This document shows, piece after piece, positions 18,307 to 26,944 of a DNA stretch of 64,000 nucleotides (position 1 is its first letter; each line of letters opens with the position of its first letter). The stretch comes from Devosia sp. (GTDB taxonomy: Bacteria > Pseudomonadota > Alphaproteobacteria > Rhizobiales > Devosiaceae). The notes under the pieces are model-generated. The model ran no database searches and was not told the DNA's origin. It saw nothing but the letters and a program-made list of their open reading frames with translations. The stretch spans positions 60,177-124,176 of the forward strand of contig JAQGJK010000002.1 in NCBI GenBank assembly GCA_028290665.1, read 5' to 3'. A program made the translations under genes and the position numbers.

Positions 18307-20223
18307 CTACACCGTCACCTGCGTCCCGATCTCGACCACACGGCCGGTCGGTATATGGAAATACTCGGTCGCATCGCTAGCGTTGCGCGCCAGCGCTATG
18401 AATATCCGATCCTGCCAGAACGGCATGCCGCCCCGCTGAGAAGGCTTTAGCGAGCGCCGCGACAGGAAAAAGGACGTCGACATGATGTCGAATTTCCAGC
18501 CGAGCTTGCGCGCCAGCGCCAATGCCTTTGGAATATTCGGCGTTTCGACATAACCAAACGTCACCACCACCCGCCAGAACAGTTCGTTGAACGCCTCGAT
18601 CCGGATTTTCTCGTCATCCGGCACGCGCGGCAGTTCGCTGGTCAGCACAGTCAGGATGACGTTCTTTTCATGCAGCACCTTGTAATGCTTGAGGCTGTGC
18701 AGCAGCGCCGTTGGCGCGCCTTCGATATCTGAAGTCAGGAAAATTGCGGTCCCGGGCACGATGATCGGACGCTTCTTCGTCAGATTATCAACGAGGAATT
18801 GCAGCGGCACCTCGTCCCGCCGGGTCTTTTCCGCCAACAGTTTGCGCCCGGTCATCCAGGTCCACATCACAAACGCCATCACCGCCGCGACCGCAGCCGG
18901 CACCCAGCCGCCTTGGAAAATTTTGACGATGTTGGAAATAAAGAACCCGAGGTCGATGATCAGGAACGGGATCATCACCAGCAGCGTCGCCAGCCAGTGC
19001 CAGCGCCACACCCGCCACATCACCACCCCGAGCAGCACGATGGTCACCAGCATCACGCCGGATACCGCGATACCATAGGCGTTCGAAAGCGAACTCGAAG
19101 TGCGGAAGCTGACCACCAAAATCAGCACCGCGATCATCAGCGCACTGTTCACCTGCGGCATGTAGATCTGCCCCGACTGGGTCTCGGAGGTGTGCAGCAC
19201 CGTCATGCGCGGCAACAGGTTGAGCGCAATGGCCTGCTGCGTCAGCGAATAAGCCCCTGAAATCACCGCCTGGCTGGCGATGATCGTCGCCAGCGTCGCC
19301 AGCCCGATCATCGGGATCAGCGCCCAGCTGGGTTGCATCTCAAAGAACGGATGCTCGACCGGCCCGTCATGCCCCAGCACGAAGGCGCCCTGCCCAAGGT
19401 AATTCAGCAAGAGGCACGGAAACACCAGCGAGAACCAAGCGATGACGATCGGCCGGCGCCCGAAATGCCCGAGATCGACATACAGCCCCTCGACACCGGT
19501 CACCGCGAGGAAAATCGCCCCAACGACGATCAGCGACAGGCCGGCGTGCTGGATCAGAAACAGCACGCCATAAGCTGGGTTGATCGCCATCAGCACGCCC
19601 GGATGCTGCACGATATGCGAGATGCCGACTGCCGCAAGAGCGATGAACCACACTGCCGTGACCGGTCCGAACACCCGCCCGACACTCGCCGTGCCGTAGC
19701 GCTGCACGAAAAACAGCACGAAGATCAGTACTACCACGGCCGGCACCACGAACGGCGCGGCGCTGGGTGCGACCTGCTCGATCCCCTCGACTGCCGAAAG
19801 CACAGAGATGGCCGGCGTCAGGATCGCATCGCCGTAAAACAGCGCCGCACCGATGACGCCCGCGACAGTTATCCAGCCCGGCGCCGTGGCAAAGCCCGAG
19901 CGGGCCAGCGCCACCAGCGACAGCGTCCCGCCCTCGCCCTTGTTGTCGGCGCGGGTGACGAAGAAGATGTATTTGACCGTGACCGTAATGGTCAGCGCCC
20001 AGATGATCAGCGACAGGATTCCAAGTATTTCCCCCTGTGTCGTCTGGCCGGGCGGAGTGGCATGCAGCGCCTGCCGGAATGCATAAATCGGCGAGGTACC
20101 GATATCGCCATAGACGACACCGAGTGCCGATAGCACCAGCAATGACGTCTTGTTCTTGGCGTGGCCGGCCTGATCGGTCGCCGCTCCACCAGCTGAGGGG
20201 CTGGGCGAAGTCGTCTGCTTCAT
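18307..20223 (-). CDS. kup: Kup-family potassium uptake transporter
   Basis: The protein is 638 residues from ATG 20223; a GTG at 20238 would add five residues. After a short hydrophilic leader comes the family signature LSALGVVYGDIGTSPIYAFRQAL. Twelve predicted helices span to about residue 440, with ALFYGDAILTPAISVLSAVEG and VTGVEGLYVDLGHFG as further conserved blocks. A cytoplasmic C-terminal domain contains TAIFLTSDIEGAPTALLHSLKHYKVLHE. Kup imports K+ with H+. The stop lies 3 bp from the stop of the convergent exported unknown. Confidence 0.95.
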   Translation of the reverse strand: MKQTTSPSPSAGGAATDQAGHAKNKTSLLVLSALGVVYGDIGTSPIYAFRQALHATPPGQTTQGEILGILSLIIWALTITVTVKYIFFVTRADNKGEGGTLSLVALARSGFATAPGWITVAGVIGAALFYGDAILTPAISVLSAVEGIEQVAPSAAPFVVPAVVVLIFVLFFVQRYGTASVGRVFGPVTAVWFIALAAVGISHIVQHPGVLMAINPAYGVLFLIQHAGLSLIVVGAIFLAVTGVEGLYVDLGHFGRRPIVIAWFSLVFPCLLLNYLGQGAFVLGHDGPVEHPFFEMQPSWALIPMIGLATLATIIASQAVISGAYSLTQQAIALNLLPRMTVLHTSETQSGQIYMPQVNSALMIAVLILVVSFRTSSSLSNAYGIAVSGVMLVTIVLLGVVMWRVWRWHWLATLLVMIPFLIIDLGFFISNIVKIFQGGWVPAAVAAVMAFVMWTWMTGRKLLAEKTRRDEVPLQFLVDNLTKKRPIIVPGTAIFLTSDIEGAPTALLHSLKHYKVLHEKNVILTVLTSELPRVPDDEKIRIEAFNELFWRVVVTFGYVETPNIPKALALARKLGWKFDIMSTSFFLSRRSLKPSQRGGMPFWQDRIFIALARNASDATEYFHIPTGRVVEIGTQVTV

Positions 20224-20341
20224 TGAGAGTCTGCTCACCGGTGATCAGGTGGCGCGGTCTACACCTTTGCCGGAACACACTCAACGGCAATCGGCAGCGC
20301 GAATGGTAACGGCAGCGCGTGACGCCGCGCCGCCGCTCGCA

Positions 20342-20365
20342 GCGGGGGAAGGAGGTAACCCCCGC
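20342..20365. other. hairpin between flavin reductase and kup
   Basis: GCGGGGG (20342-20348) pairs with CCCCCGC (20359-20365) around a 10-nt loop in the 156-bp gap. It has no T-run on either strand, so a role as terminator is doubtful. Confidence 0.4.
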
Positions 20366-20379
20366 CGCAATCTCTGCAA

Positions 20380-20982
20380 TCAGGCGGCCTTGGCGACCGG
20401 TGCGTCGGCGGCGCGCGCCGCACGGGTGGCATTGGTCCACCAGACGACGTTGTCGAGCATGTCCTTGGCGTACGGCACGAAGGCGTCCTGGATATCGGCC
20501 CAGGTCTTCTGGCCCATCATGATCGGCATGAAGTCCGAGCCGCCGATGTGAACGGCATGGCGCACGGGCACTGCCTGCAGTTCGACCACGATGCCGCGCA
20601 GGTGCTCGATGGCACGCGCTCCGCCAACCGAACCGTAGCCGAGGAAGCCGACGGCCTTCTTGACGAACGGCGTATACGCCCAGTCGATGGCGTTCTTCAG
20701 GGCGCCCGACGTCGAGTGGTTGTACTCGGGCGTTACCATCACATAGCCGTCGAATTCATTGAGCTTGGCCTGCCACTTCGCGGCAATCGCGTTGGGGGTC
20801 GGCATCCAGGCGTCCGAGGCCGGCGCGTCGAACAGCGGCAGCGGGAAATCGGCCAGGTCGACAAGTTCGTAATGGGCATCGCCGCGGGCCTGCGCCTGCT
20901 CCAGCAGCCATTTTGCCGGCTTGTCGCCAAAGCGGTTTGGGCGCGTCGAGCCGATGATGATGGCGATCTTGGGATTGGACAT
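20380..20982 (-). CDS. NADPH-dependent FMN reductase family protein
   Basis: The protein is 200 residues from ATG 20982. The flavodoxin-like fold is shown by IAIIIGSTRPNRFGDKPAKWLLE (FMN phosphate loop), DGYVMVTPEYNHSTSGALKNAIDWAY (the family signature PEYNxSxxxxLKNAxD) and GFLGYGSVGGARAIEHLR. Such enzymes reduce FMN, quinones or azo compounds with NADPH. It lies upstream of kup on the same strand after a 156-bp gap and is probably transcribed alone. Confidence 0.92.
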   Translation of the reverse strand: MSNPKIAIIIGSTRPNRFGDKPAKWLLEQAQARGDAHYELVDLADFPLPLFDAPASDAWMPTPNAIAAKWQAKLNEFDGYVMVTPEYNHSTSGALKNAIDWAYTPFVKKAVGFLGYGSVGGARAIEHLRGIVVELQAVPVRHAVHIGGSDFMPIMMGQKTWADIQDAFVPYAKDMLDNVVWWTNATRAARAADAPVAKAA

Positions 20983-21218
20983 TTTAGAATCTCTTTCAGT
21001 ATCAAATCGTAACTGAGGCGAGATAAGTGACCTCACCCCCAGTCTACAAGTAGGGTGGTTCGTGTGCCCGGCCACACCGGTGATCCCGGTAGTGTTGTCT
21101 TCGATCAGCCACGGGTGACGAAAGGCGCGGAATCCTTGGGAATATCGACCAGCGGCAACGGGTATGAGGGGCTTGCGCCGTCCCAGCGCGAATGCACTGT
21201 CAACCGACAGCGATCAAT

Positions 21219-21977
21219 CTAAACGTCGAGCGCCGCTTTGTATCGCCGAACGGCATCGGCAAAACCTACCAGCAGCGCGTCGGCGGTGATGGCATGGCCA
21301 ATCGAAACCTCTGCCAGTTCGGGAATCACCTGCTTCAGCGCCGGCAGATTGTCGAGAGTCAGATCATGCCCGGCATTGATACCGAGCCCGCTTCCCGGCG
21401 CGCCGTTGTGCCCGATCCGCCGTGCCGCCTCGACCGCCGCCGCGATCCGGGCAAGCTCCGGGGCGCGTGCTTCCGCCGTGAACCCCGCGCCGTACGGTCC
21501 CGTGTAAAGCTCGAACCGATCCGCTCCGACAGCCGCGACTTGCGCCGGCATGTCAGGCTCGGCATCGATGAACAGCGACACCCTGATGTCCGCCTCGTGC
21601 ATCCGCGTCGTGATGGCGCGCAGCAACTCCAGATTGCCGGGGATGTCCCAGCCATGGTCTGAAGTCGCCTGCCCCGGATCGTCAGGCACGAAGGTCACCT
21701 GATCGGGCCGCGCGCGCTCGACGAGGCGCAGGAAACCCTCGGACGGATAGCCTTCGATGTTGAGTTCGCGCCCTTGGTACTCGACCCGCAACAGCGCCAC
21801 CAGATCATCCACATCCGACCGCCGGATATGCCGCTCGTCGGGCCGCGGATGTACGGTGATGCCGTCGGCGCCCGCATCGAGCACGACGCGCGCGATGCCC
21901 GTAACGCTCGGCCACGGCAGGTTGCGCCGGTTGCGCAACTGCGCGACGGCATTGAGATTGACGGAAAGTTTGGTCAT
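21219..21977 (-). CDS. pdxJ: pyridoxine 5'-phosphate synthase
   Basis: The protein is 252 residues. It condenses 3-amino-2-oxopropyl phosphate with deoxyxylulose 5-phosphate to pyridoxine 5'-phosphate. Family blocks include [61 protein letters not shown], and the C-terminal [19 protein letters not shown]. The N-terminal VNLNAV replaces the enterobacterial VNIDHV pattern, so the usual His is absent; I recall the same substitution as a normal subtype in alphaproteobacteria. An unusual inverted repeat occupies the upstream region. Confidence 0.94.
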   Translation of the reverse strand: MTKLSVNLNAVAQLRNRRNLPWPSVTGIARVVLDAGADGITVHPRPDERHIRRSDVDDLVALLRVEYQGRELNIEGYPSEGFLRLVERARPDQVTFVPDDPGQATSDHGWDIPGNLELLRAITTRMHEADIRVSLFIDAEPDMPAQVAAVGADRFELYTGPYGAGFTAEARAPELARIAAAVEAARRIGHNGAPGSGLGINAGHDLTLDNLPALKQVIPELAEVSIGHAITADALLVGFADAVRRYKAALDV

Positions 21978-22002
21978 GGGGCGGGTGGCGAGGGCATCGC
22001 TG

Positions 22003-22063
22003 GTGTCGGTTGCTGTGGTCAGCGAACGCTATCGGTCAATTGCGTCGATGACGCAACCGACAC
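22003..22063. other. large inverted repeat with nested hairpins, 26 nt upstream of pdxJ
   Basis: GTGTCGGTTGC (22003-22013) is the exact inverse of GCAACCGACAC (22053-22063). Inside lie GCGTC-GAT-GACGC (22042-22054) and AGCG-AA-CGCT (22021-22030). As minus-strand RNA this would be a 9- to 11-bp closing stem with two inner hairpins in the pdxJ 5' region, resembling a three-way junction. Confidence 0.5.
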
Positions 22064-22153
22064 GACATCGAACGCTGCCGCGATCGGCTCGAGTCGCAAC
22101 TGCGCCTGCCTCCACGCCCGATAGCGATTGTACGGAGTTGACCCTTCAACCGC

Positions 22154-23050
22154 TCAGGCCACCGGGATCAGCCGCCGCTTGCGTTCGTCGAGCAGCACGA
22201 TGGCCAGCCCGCCCGCGATAATCAGCGCTATGCCACTGAGCGCTAGAGGATTGGGCACCTGGTTGAACACGATAATCCCCGAGATCACCGCCCAGACGCT
22301 GAACATGTAGTAAAACGGCGCGACTGTCGCAGCTTCACCGATCCGGTACGCCATGAAGATCGCGAAATGCCCGATCATCAGGAACAACCCTGCCGCCCCG
22401 AGCAGCAGCAGGTGCCGCATGTCGGGCGCCACCCAGTCCTCCACCGCGAGCGTCGCAGCACCGGCCCCGACGGCCACCAGCAGAATGGCGCAAAACGCCA
22501 CGATTAACCCCGGCACCTCCGCCGGCACCCGGCGCCCGGCGATATCGCGCGCCGCGCAGAACGCCGCGTTGAGGAGCGCCAGCAGCGCAAATCCCGAAAT
22601 CCCCGCGGCACTCGGCTGCGCCACCAGCATGGCGCCGACGAACCCGAGCCCGATCAGCCCAATCTTCAGTCCACCGATCTTTTCCCGCATCACCGCCGCC
22701 ATACCGACGAGAAACAGCAGCGGCGTCACCTGCCCCAGCGCCGTGACATTGGCGATCGGCATATTGGCCAGCGCCACGACGAAGCACAGCACGCCGCACA
22801 GTTCGAACAGATTGCGCAGTAGTACATAACGATCGAACACATGCTTGATGCTGGTGCGATAGCCGAGCATCAGCACCAGCGGCAGGCACCAGAGCGTCGC
22901 CGCAATACCGCGGAGGAACAGCACCTCGAGGGGCGGCAACCCTTCGGTCGCCAGCTTCATGAAGCTGTCGTTGATGACGAACGACCCCGTCGCCAGCACC
23001 ATCAGCGCGGGGCCGCGCAACGCCTGCGGCAGGCTCACCATGACCATCAT
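22154..23050 (-). CDS. DMT-superfamily (EamA) transporter
   Basis: The protein is 298 residues with ten predicted helices in two EamA repeats. The first starts ALMVLATGSFVINDSFMKLA and the second GFALLALLNAAFCAARDIAG. The C-terminus (GIALIIAGGLAIVLLDERKR) is positively charged. Family members export metabolites or amino acids. There are three closely spaced ATGs (23050, 23047, 23041), and GAGGGGG best serves the third, so the real start may be 23041. It lies downstream of ilvBN on the same strand with a 60-bp gap, so co-transcription is possible, and branched-chain amino acid export is a speculation from position only. Confidence 0.9.
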   Translation of the reverse strand: MMVMVSLPQALRGPALMVLATGSFVINDSFMKLATEGLPPLEVLFLRGIAATLWCLPLVLMLGYRTSIKHVFDRYVLLRNLFELCGVLCFVVALANMPIANVTALGQVTPLLFLVGMAAVMREKIGGLKIGLIGLGFVGAMLVAQPSAAGISGFALLALLNAAFCAARDIAGRRVPAEVPGLIVAFCAILLVAVGAGAATLAVEDWVAPDMRHLLLLGAAGLFLMIGHFAIFMAYRIGEAATVAPFYYMFSVWAVISGIIVFNQVPNPLALSGIALIIAGGLAIVLLDERKRRLIPVA

Positions 23051-23110
23051 CCCCCTCGGACGCGGACCCCTAGCCGCACCGCAGGCGATTGGTCAAGCTG
23101 AGCTAAACTC

Positions 23111-23665
23111 CTACATCCCCTTGGGCCCACGCGAAATCGCCGCCAGCCCCGTGCGGACCACTTCGATTAGCCCCAGCGGCGCCATCAGCGCGATGAAGCT
23201 GTCGATCTTGGACGGCTTGCCAGTCACCTCGAACACGAAACTTTCGGTTGTCGCGTCGACGATCTGGGCTCGGAACGCATCGGCCAGTCGCAGCGCCTCC
23301 GAGCGTGGCTCTCCCGTGCCGCCAACTTTGATCAGTGCCAGTTCGCGTTCGAGCGAGGCGCCCTCGGCGGTCAGGTCGTGCACCTTGTGCACCGGCACCA
23401 GCCGCGCCAGCTGCAGCTTGATCTGCGTCAGCACCTTGGGCGTCGCCACCGTCACTACGGTGATGCGGCTAAGCCCCCGGTCATGCTCGGTTTCCGAGAC
23501 CGTCAGCGAATCGATGTTGTAGCCACGCGCCGAAAACAGCCCGACCACCCTGGCAAGAATTCCCGGCTCATTATCGACCAGCACCGACAGCGTATGCCGC
23601 TCCGGCAATTGCGTCTCGGGCACGCTGAAATACGGCGACCCCGTCGGCAGCAGATGTGCGTTCAT
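23111..23665 (-). CDS. ilvN: acetolactate synthase small (regulatory) subunit
   Basis: The protein is 184 residues. An N-terminal ACT domain (HTLSVLVDNEPGILARVVGLFSARGYNIDSLTVSETEH) binds valine for feedback inhibition. A C-terminal ALS_ss_C domain (RELALIKVGG...FEVTGKPSKIDSFIALMAPLG) contacts and activates the catalytic subunit. The short extension before the ACT domain (about 22 residues) is usual in rhizobia. It follows the large subunit by 21 bp and is certainly in the same operon. Confidence 0.95.
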   Translation of the reverse strand: MNAHLLPTGSPYFSVPETQLPERHTLSVLVDNEPGILARVVGLFSARGYNIDSLTVSETEHDRGLSRITVVTVATPKVLTQIKLQLARLVPVHKVHDLTAEGASLERELALIKVGGTGEPRSEALRLADAFRAQIVDATTESFVFEVTGKPSKIDSFIALMAPLGLIEVVRTGLAAISRGPKGM

Positions 23666-23686
23666 GTCAATTCTCCGCAGTGGTCG

Positions 23687-25456
23687 TCAGACCAGCTGCC
23701 TCCCCTTGGCGTCGATGATGTCGCCGATGGCTTCGGTGAAGTCTGGCAAAATCATCTCATTGTGCGGCTTGCCCGATGGGATCATCGGCAGGCAGTTTTC
23801 GTGCTTTTCAACCAGGCAGTCGAACAAAACCGGGCCGTCGTAATCGAGCATCTCGGCAATCGCGGCATCGAGCAGCGCCGGGTCCGAACACCGGATCCCC
23901 TTGCCACCATAGGCTTCCGCCAGCTTGACGAAATCCGGCAGGCTCTCGCTGTAGCTCGATGCATAGCGCCCCCCATGCAGCAGGTCCTGCCACTGCCGGA
24001 CCATGCCCATCCGCTCATTGTTAAGGATGAAAATCTTGATCGGCAGCTTGTACTGCACCGCCGTCGACATTTCCTGCATGGTCATCTGCACCGAGGCTTC
24101 GCCGGCAATGTCGATCACCAGTGCGTCCGGATGCGCCACCTGCACGCCGACTGCCGCCGGCAGGCCATAGCCCATGGTCCCGAGCCCGCCCGAGGTCATC
24201 CAGTGGTTGGGCAACTCGAACGGGAAATGCTGCGCCGCCCACATCTGGTGCTGGCCGACTTCGGTCGTCACATAAACGTCCCGCCCCTTGGTTGCCGCGT
24301 GCAGCCGCTTGATCGCGTGCTGCGGCTTGATCGTCGTCGTCGAGTTGGTGAACCCGAACGAGTTCTTGGCCCGCCATTTGGCGATCTGCTCCCACCACGG
24401 CGCCAGCGCCTCGGTGCGCGGCGCGTTGGTGCGCGAACGCCAGATGCGGACCATCTCGGCCATCACCAGCCCGCTGTCGCCGATGATCGGCAGATGCACG
24501 CGGACATTCTTGCCGATCGAGGACGCATCGATATCGACATGGATCTTCGTCGAATTGGGCGAAAACGCATCGATCCGCCCGGTGATCCGGTCATCGAAGC
24601 GCGCCCCGATGCAGATCATCAGATCGCAGTCATGCATCGCCATGTTGGCTTCGTAGCTGCCGTGCATGCCGAGCATCCCGAGCCATTGCGGCCCCGAACC
24701 GGGATACGAGCCAAGCCCGAGCAATGTCGAGGTCACCGGGAAACCCGTCAGTTCGGCCAGTTCCCGCAGCCGTTCGGACGCTTGCGGCCCCGAATTGATC
24801 ACCCCGCCACCAGTGTAAAACACCGGACGCTCGGCGCGCAGCATCAGGTCGACCGCCGCGGCGATCGCCGCCGCATCGCCATCCGTCGCCGGGTGATAGC
24901 TCGCATGCCGCGTCGTGCCGATCTCGTCGGGTCCAAGATAGGTGCCCATGGCGAACTGCACGTCCTTGGGGATATCGACCAGCACGGGGCCGGGGCGGCC
25001 GGAACTGGCAATATGGAACGCTTCATGCAGCACGCGCGGCAGATCGTTGACGTTTTTCACCAGATAATTGTGCTTGGTGCAGCTCCGCGTGATGCCGACC
25101 GTGTCGCATTCCTGGAACGCGTCCGAGCCGATCAGCGTCGTCGACACCTGCGCCGAGAGCACCACTAAGGGCACCGAATCCATCAGCGCATCGGTCAGTG
25201 GCGTCACCACATTGGTCGCCCCCGGGCCGGAGGTCACCAGCACGACACCCACTTTGCCGGTCGAGCGCGCATAGCCCTCGGCCATATGGCCGGCGCCCTG
25301 CTCGTGCCGCACGAGGATATGCTGCACCGCATCCTGCTGGAACAGCGCATCATAGATCGGCAGCGCCGCGCCGCCGGGGTAGCCGAAGATATGCGTCACG
25401 CCATTGTTGGTCAGCGCCCGGAGCACCATTTCGGCGCCTGTCATCTGCTCGGCCAT
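23687..25456 (-). CDS. ilvB: acetolactate synthase large (catalytic) subunit
   Basis: The protein is 589 residues from ATG 25456, preceded by GGAAGGA. It is a ThDP, FAD and Mg2+ enzyme catalysing the first common step of branched-chain synthesis. Visible domains are the PYR domain (GYPGGAALPIYDAL, with the catalytic Glu in LVRHEQGAGHMAEGYARSTG), the FAD-binding central domain (ERPVFYTGGGV), and the PP domain with the ThDP/Mg2+ motif (GLGTMGYGLPAAVG, and the GEASVQMTMQEMSTAV to LNNERMGMV segment). The locus is often named ilvI in rhizobia. Upstream is a leader peptide and terminator, so expression should respond to charging of branched-chain tRNAs. Confidence 0.96.
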   Translation of the reverse strand: MAEQMTGAEMVLRALTNNGVTHIFGYPGGAALPIYDALFQQDAVQHILVRHEQGAGHMAEGYARSTGKVGVVLVTSGPGATNVVTPLTDALMDSVPLVVLSAQVSTTLIGSDAFQECDTVGITRSCTKHNYLVKNVNDLPRVLHEAFHIASSGRPGPVLVDIPKDVQFAMGTYLGPDEIGTTRHASYHPATDGDAAAIAAAVDLMLRAERPVFYTGGGVINSGPQASERLRELAELTGFPVTSTLLGLGSYPGSGPQWLGMLGMHGSYEANMAMHDCDLMICIGARFDDRITGRIDAFSPNSTKIHVDIDASSIGKNVRVHLPIIGDSGLVMAEMVRIWRSRTNAPRTEALAPWWEQIAKWRAKNSFGFTNSTTTIKPQHAIKRLHAATKGRDVYVTTEVGQHQMWAAQHFPFELPNHWMTSGGLGTMGYGLPAAVGVQVAHPDALVIDIAGEASVQMTMQEMSTAVQYKLPIKIFILNNERMGMVRQWQDLLHGGRYASSYSESLPDFVKLAEAYGGKGIRCSDPALLDAAIAEMLDYDGPVLFDCLVEKHENCLPMIPSGKPHNEMILPDFTEAIGDIIDAKGRQLV

Positions 25457-25513
25457 TGTCTTGGTCCTTCCTCGTCGCGGCATCGCCGCTGAATTCTTAG
25501 AAATTTCAGGCAA

Positions 25514-25537
25514 TAAAAAAGGCCCCGTTCGGGACCC
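25514..25537 (-). terminator. attenuator terminator of the ilvB leader
   Basis: On the minus strand GGTCCC (25536-25531), loop GAAC, GGGGCC (25526-25521) and then six Ts and ATT. The 5' arm can instead pair with GGGCCC at 25576-25581 in the leader coding region. The stem ends 58 nt upstream of ilvB. Confidence 0.85.
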
Positions 25538-25566
25538 TGTTGACGCGCACCGATCCTCGCGGAGAG

Positions 25567-25617
25567 TTACTCCACGGGCCCGATGCGCCTTCGTACTACG
25601 ATGAGATTGGTCCGCAC
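25567..25617 (-). CDS. ilvB operon leader peptide
   Basis: This is a 16-codon frame beginning with GTG at 25617, with GGAG 7 nt upstream (25628-25625). It encodes MRTNLIVVRRRIGPVE. Codons 5-8 are Leu-Ile-Val-Val, and Ile and Val recur at 12 and 15, so the peptide is enriched for the end products of the pathway it precedes. The stop is 30 nt before the attenuator stem. Codons 13-14 (GGG CCC) form the antiterminator strand. The layout is the same in principle as the ivbL and ilvL leaders of enterobacteria, although the sequence is unrelated. Its function is regulatory. Confidence 0.8.
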   Translation of the reverse strand: MRTNLIVVRRRIGPVE

Positions 25618-25647
25618 GGGACAACTCCACGAATTTGATGGTGCCAG

Positions 25648-25676
25648 CGATAGTCGCCTCACCCGCCGCCTGTCAA
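25648..25676 (-). promoter_or_regulatory. promoter of the ilvB leader
   Basis: On the minus strand TTGACA (25676-25671) and CTATCG (25653-25648) are spaced by exactly 17 nt. Transcription would start near 25641, about 13 nt before the leader ribosome site. Confidence 0.7.
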
Positions 25677-25685
25677 GTGCCGGGA

Positions 25686-26822
25686 TTACTCGGCGGTCTT
25701 GCGACGCACCAGGTTCTCGACGCCGCGCCTCGCCTCGCCGAGCTTTTCGCGTGCCACCAGCGCGCCCGCACCGAACACCTTGGCCCGCAAACTCTTTGCG
25801 TAATTCGCCGTCGGCGGAAATTGCCGGATCACCCCAGCCGAACCGATCAGCCCGTGCTTGAACTGATGCAACCCCGCCGCACCATCGGTGCCGCCAAGAT
25901 TGTACCAGCGCGCCTTGGCGTTGCGCCGCAGCCAAGCGACGATCTGCGCTTGGAGGAAGTATCCTGCGTTGAGCGGCAACGCCGCGTCGCTGGTCGCGCC
26001 ATAGAGGTAAACCGCGGTGTCGCCTGCTGCGAAGACGATGCCACCGGCGACGGCGACGCCTTCGTGCCGCACGAGGAACACTTCGGGCCGCAGCGCCTCG
26101 GCAGTATTCGCCAGCATGCCGGGGACAGTCGAAAACGCCGTGTGATCGGTAAAATTCTTGCGCTCGATCATGCCGCGGAACAGCGGCTCGAACTCGGCCA
26201 ACCCAGCGGCGCCGGCGCGCTCGAAGCTCAGCCCGGCCTTTTCCGCCTTGTTGAGTTTCCGCCGCCAGGTCTGCGACAGGCTCTGCCGTTGGGCCGCGTC
26301 ATCGATCTGCAGGTTTACGAAATACCGGTCCGGCGACCGCAGCAACGGCCCGGCGGTGAAGCCGCGAGCGATCAATTGCTCGTAAGGTGCGTTGGTTTCC
26401 GCGTGGGTAACGCGCGGCATCACCGACAACAGCATGCCGCGCCGGTCGGCGTATTCGGCGACCAGCGCGTCGATCATTGCCGCGTGGATGGCCCCAGCAT
26501 CCGCCCGCTGGGCGTCCTTCAGCATCGGACCCCACTTGGTCAGCGCCACCGAAGCGACGCCGAATGGCAGGCGCTGGATCAACATCAGCACCCCGCCGAC
26601 GATCTCGCTACCCTGCCGGAAAATCAGTGGCTCGGGCCTGGCCGAGGCCCAGCGCACTCCGGCAAACGCCAGCATCTGCTCCTGGCAAACACCATCGAAA
26701 TTCGCGATTGCCCGATCCCAAGCTGCCGGAGCCACCGGCTCGAGCGTCAGCCGCACGGCGAGCTTCGCCGGCACAACCTGCGTCGGCAACTCAACCGTTT
26801 CGAACTCGTGCAGCGCGCTCAT
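25686..26822 (-). CDS. FemAB-like GNAT-fold aminoacyl/acyltransferase
   Basis: The protein is 378 residues. It has two GNAT-like halves typical of the FemABX/lipid II:glycine glycyltransferase group. Clues are SVALTKWGPMLKD, PDRYFVNLQIDDAAQRQSLSQTWRRKLNKAEKAG, the hydrophobic FLVRHEGVAVAGGIVFAAGDTAVYLYGA, and the C-terminal YNLGGTDGAAGLHQFKHGL motif. In Firmicutes such enzymes add amino acids to lipid II using aminoacyl-tRNA. Alphaproteobacterial relatives often sit in envelope or exopolysaccharide contexts and their substrates are unknown. It ends just upstream of the ilv leader promoter, and its own transcript would run into the ilv region. Confidence 0.82.
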   Translation of the reverse strand: MSALHEFETVELPTQVVPAKLAVRLTLEPVAPAAWDRAIANFDGVCQEQMLAFAGVRWASARPEPLIFRQGSEIVGGVLMLIQRLPFGVASVALTKWGPMLKDAQRADAGAIHAAMIDALVAEYADRRGMLLSVMPRVTHAETNAPYEQLIARGFTAGPLLRSPDRYFVNLQIDDAAQRQSLSQTWRRKLNKAEKAGLSFERAGAAGLAEFEPLFRGMIERKNFTDHTAFSTVPGMLANTAEALRPEVFLVRHEGVAVAGGIVFAAGDTAVYLYGATSDAALPLNAGYFLQAQIVAWLRRNAKARWYNLGGTDGAAGLHQFKHGLIGSAGVIRQFPPTANYAKSLRAKVFGAGALVAREKLGEARRGVENLVRRKTAE

Positions 26823-26843
26823 CCGGCCTCAAGCAATAGCGTT

Positions 26844-26864
26844 GGTCCGGAGACACTCCGGACC
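26844..26864. other. perfect 9-bp inverted repeat between SDR and FemAB-like genes
   Basis: GGTCCGGAG-ACA-CTCCGGACC lies in the 122-bp gap between two minus-strand genes. There is no T-run on either side. It may be an mRNA-processing hairpin, a protein-binding palindrome or a weak terminator. Confidence 0.55.
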
Positions 26865-26944
26865 TGATGCAGCGAAGCTAGATGCCAACGATTAAGGCCG
26901 CGTTAGGTCGGTTTGCCAAAAGCCGCGCTTAACCATTTGAACCG

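Noticed and set aside
23378..25168. 596-codon open frame on the plus strand
   Set aside because: It is antisense to ilvB. The composition is Arg/His/Pro-rich and shows no family motifs; long antisense frames are common in GC-rich genomes.
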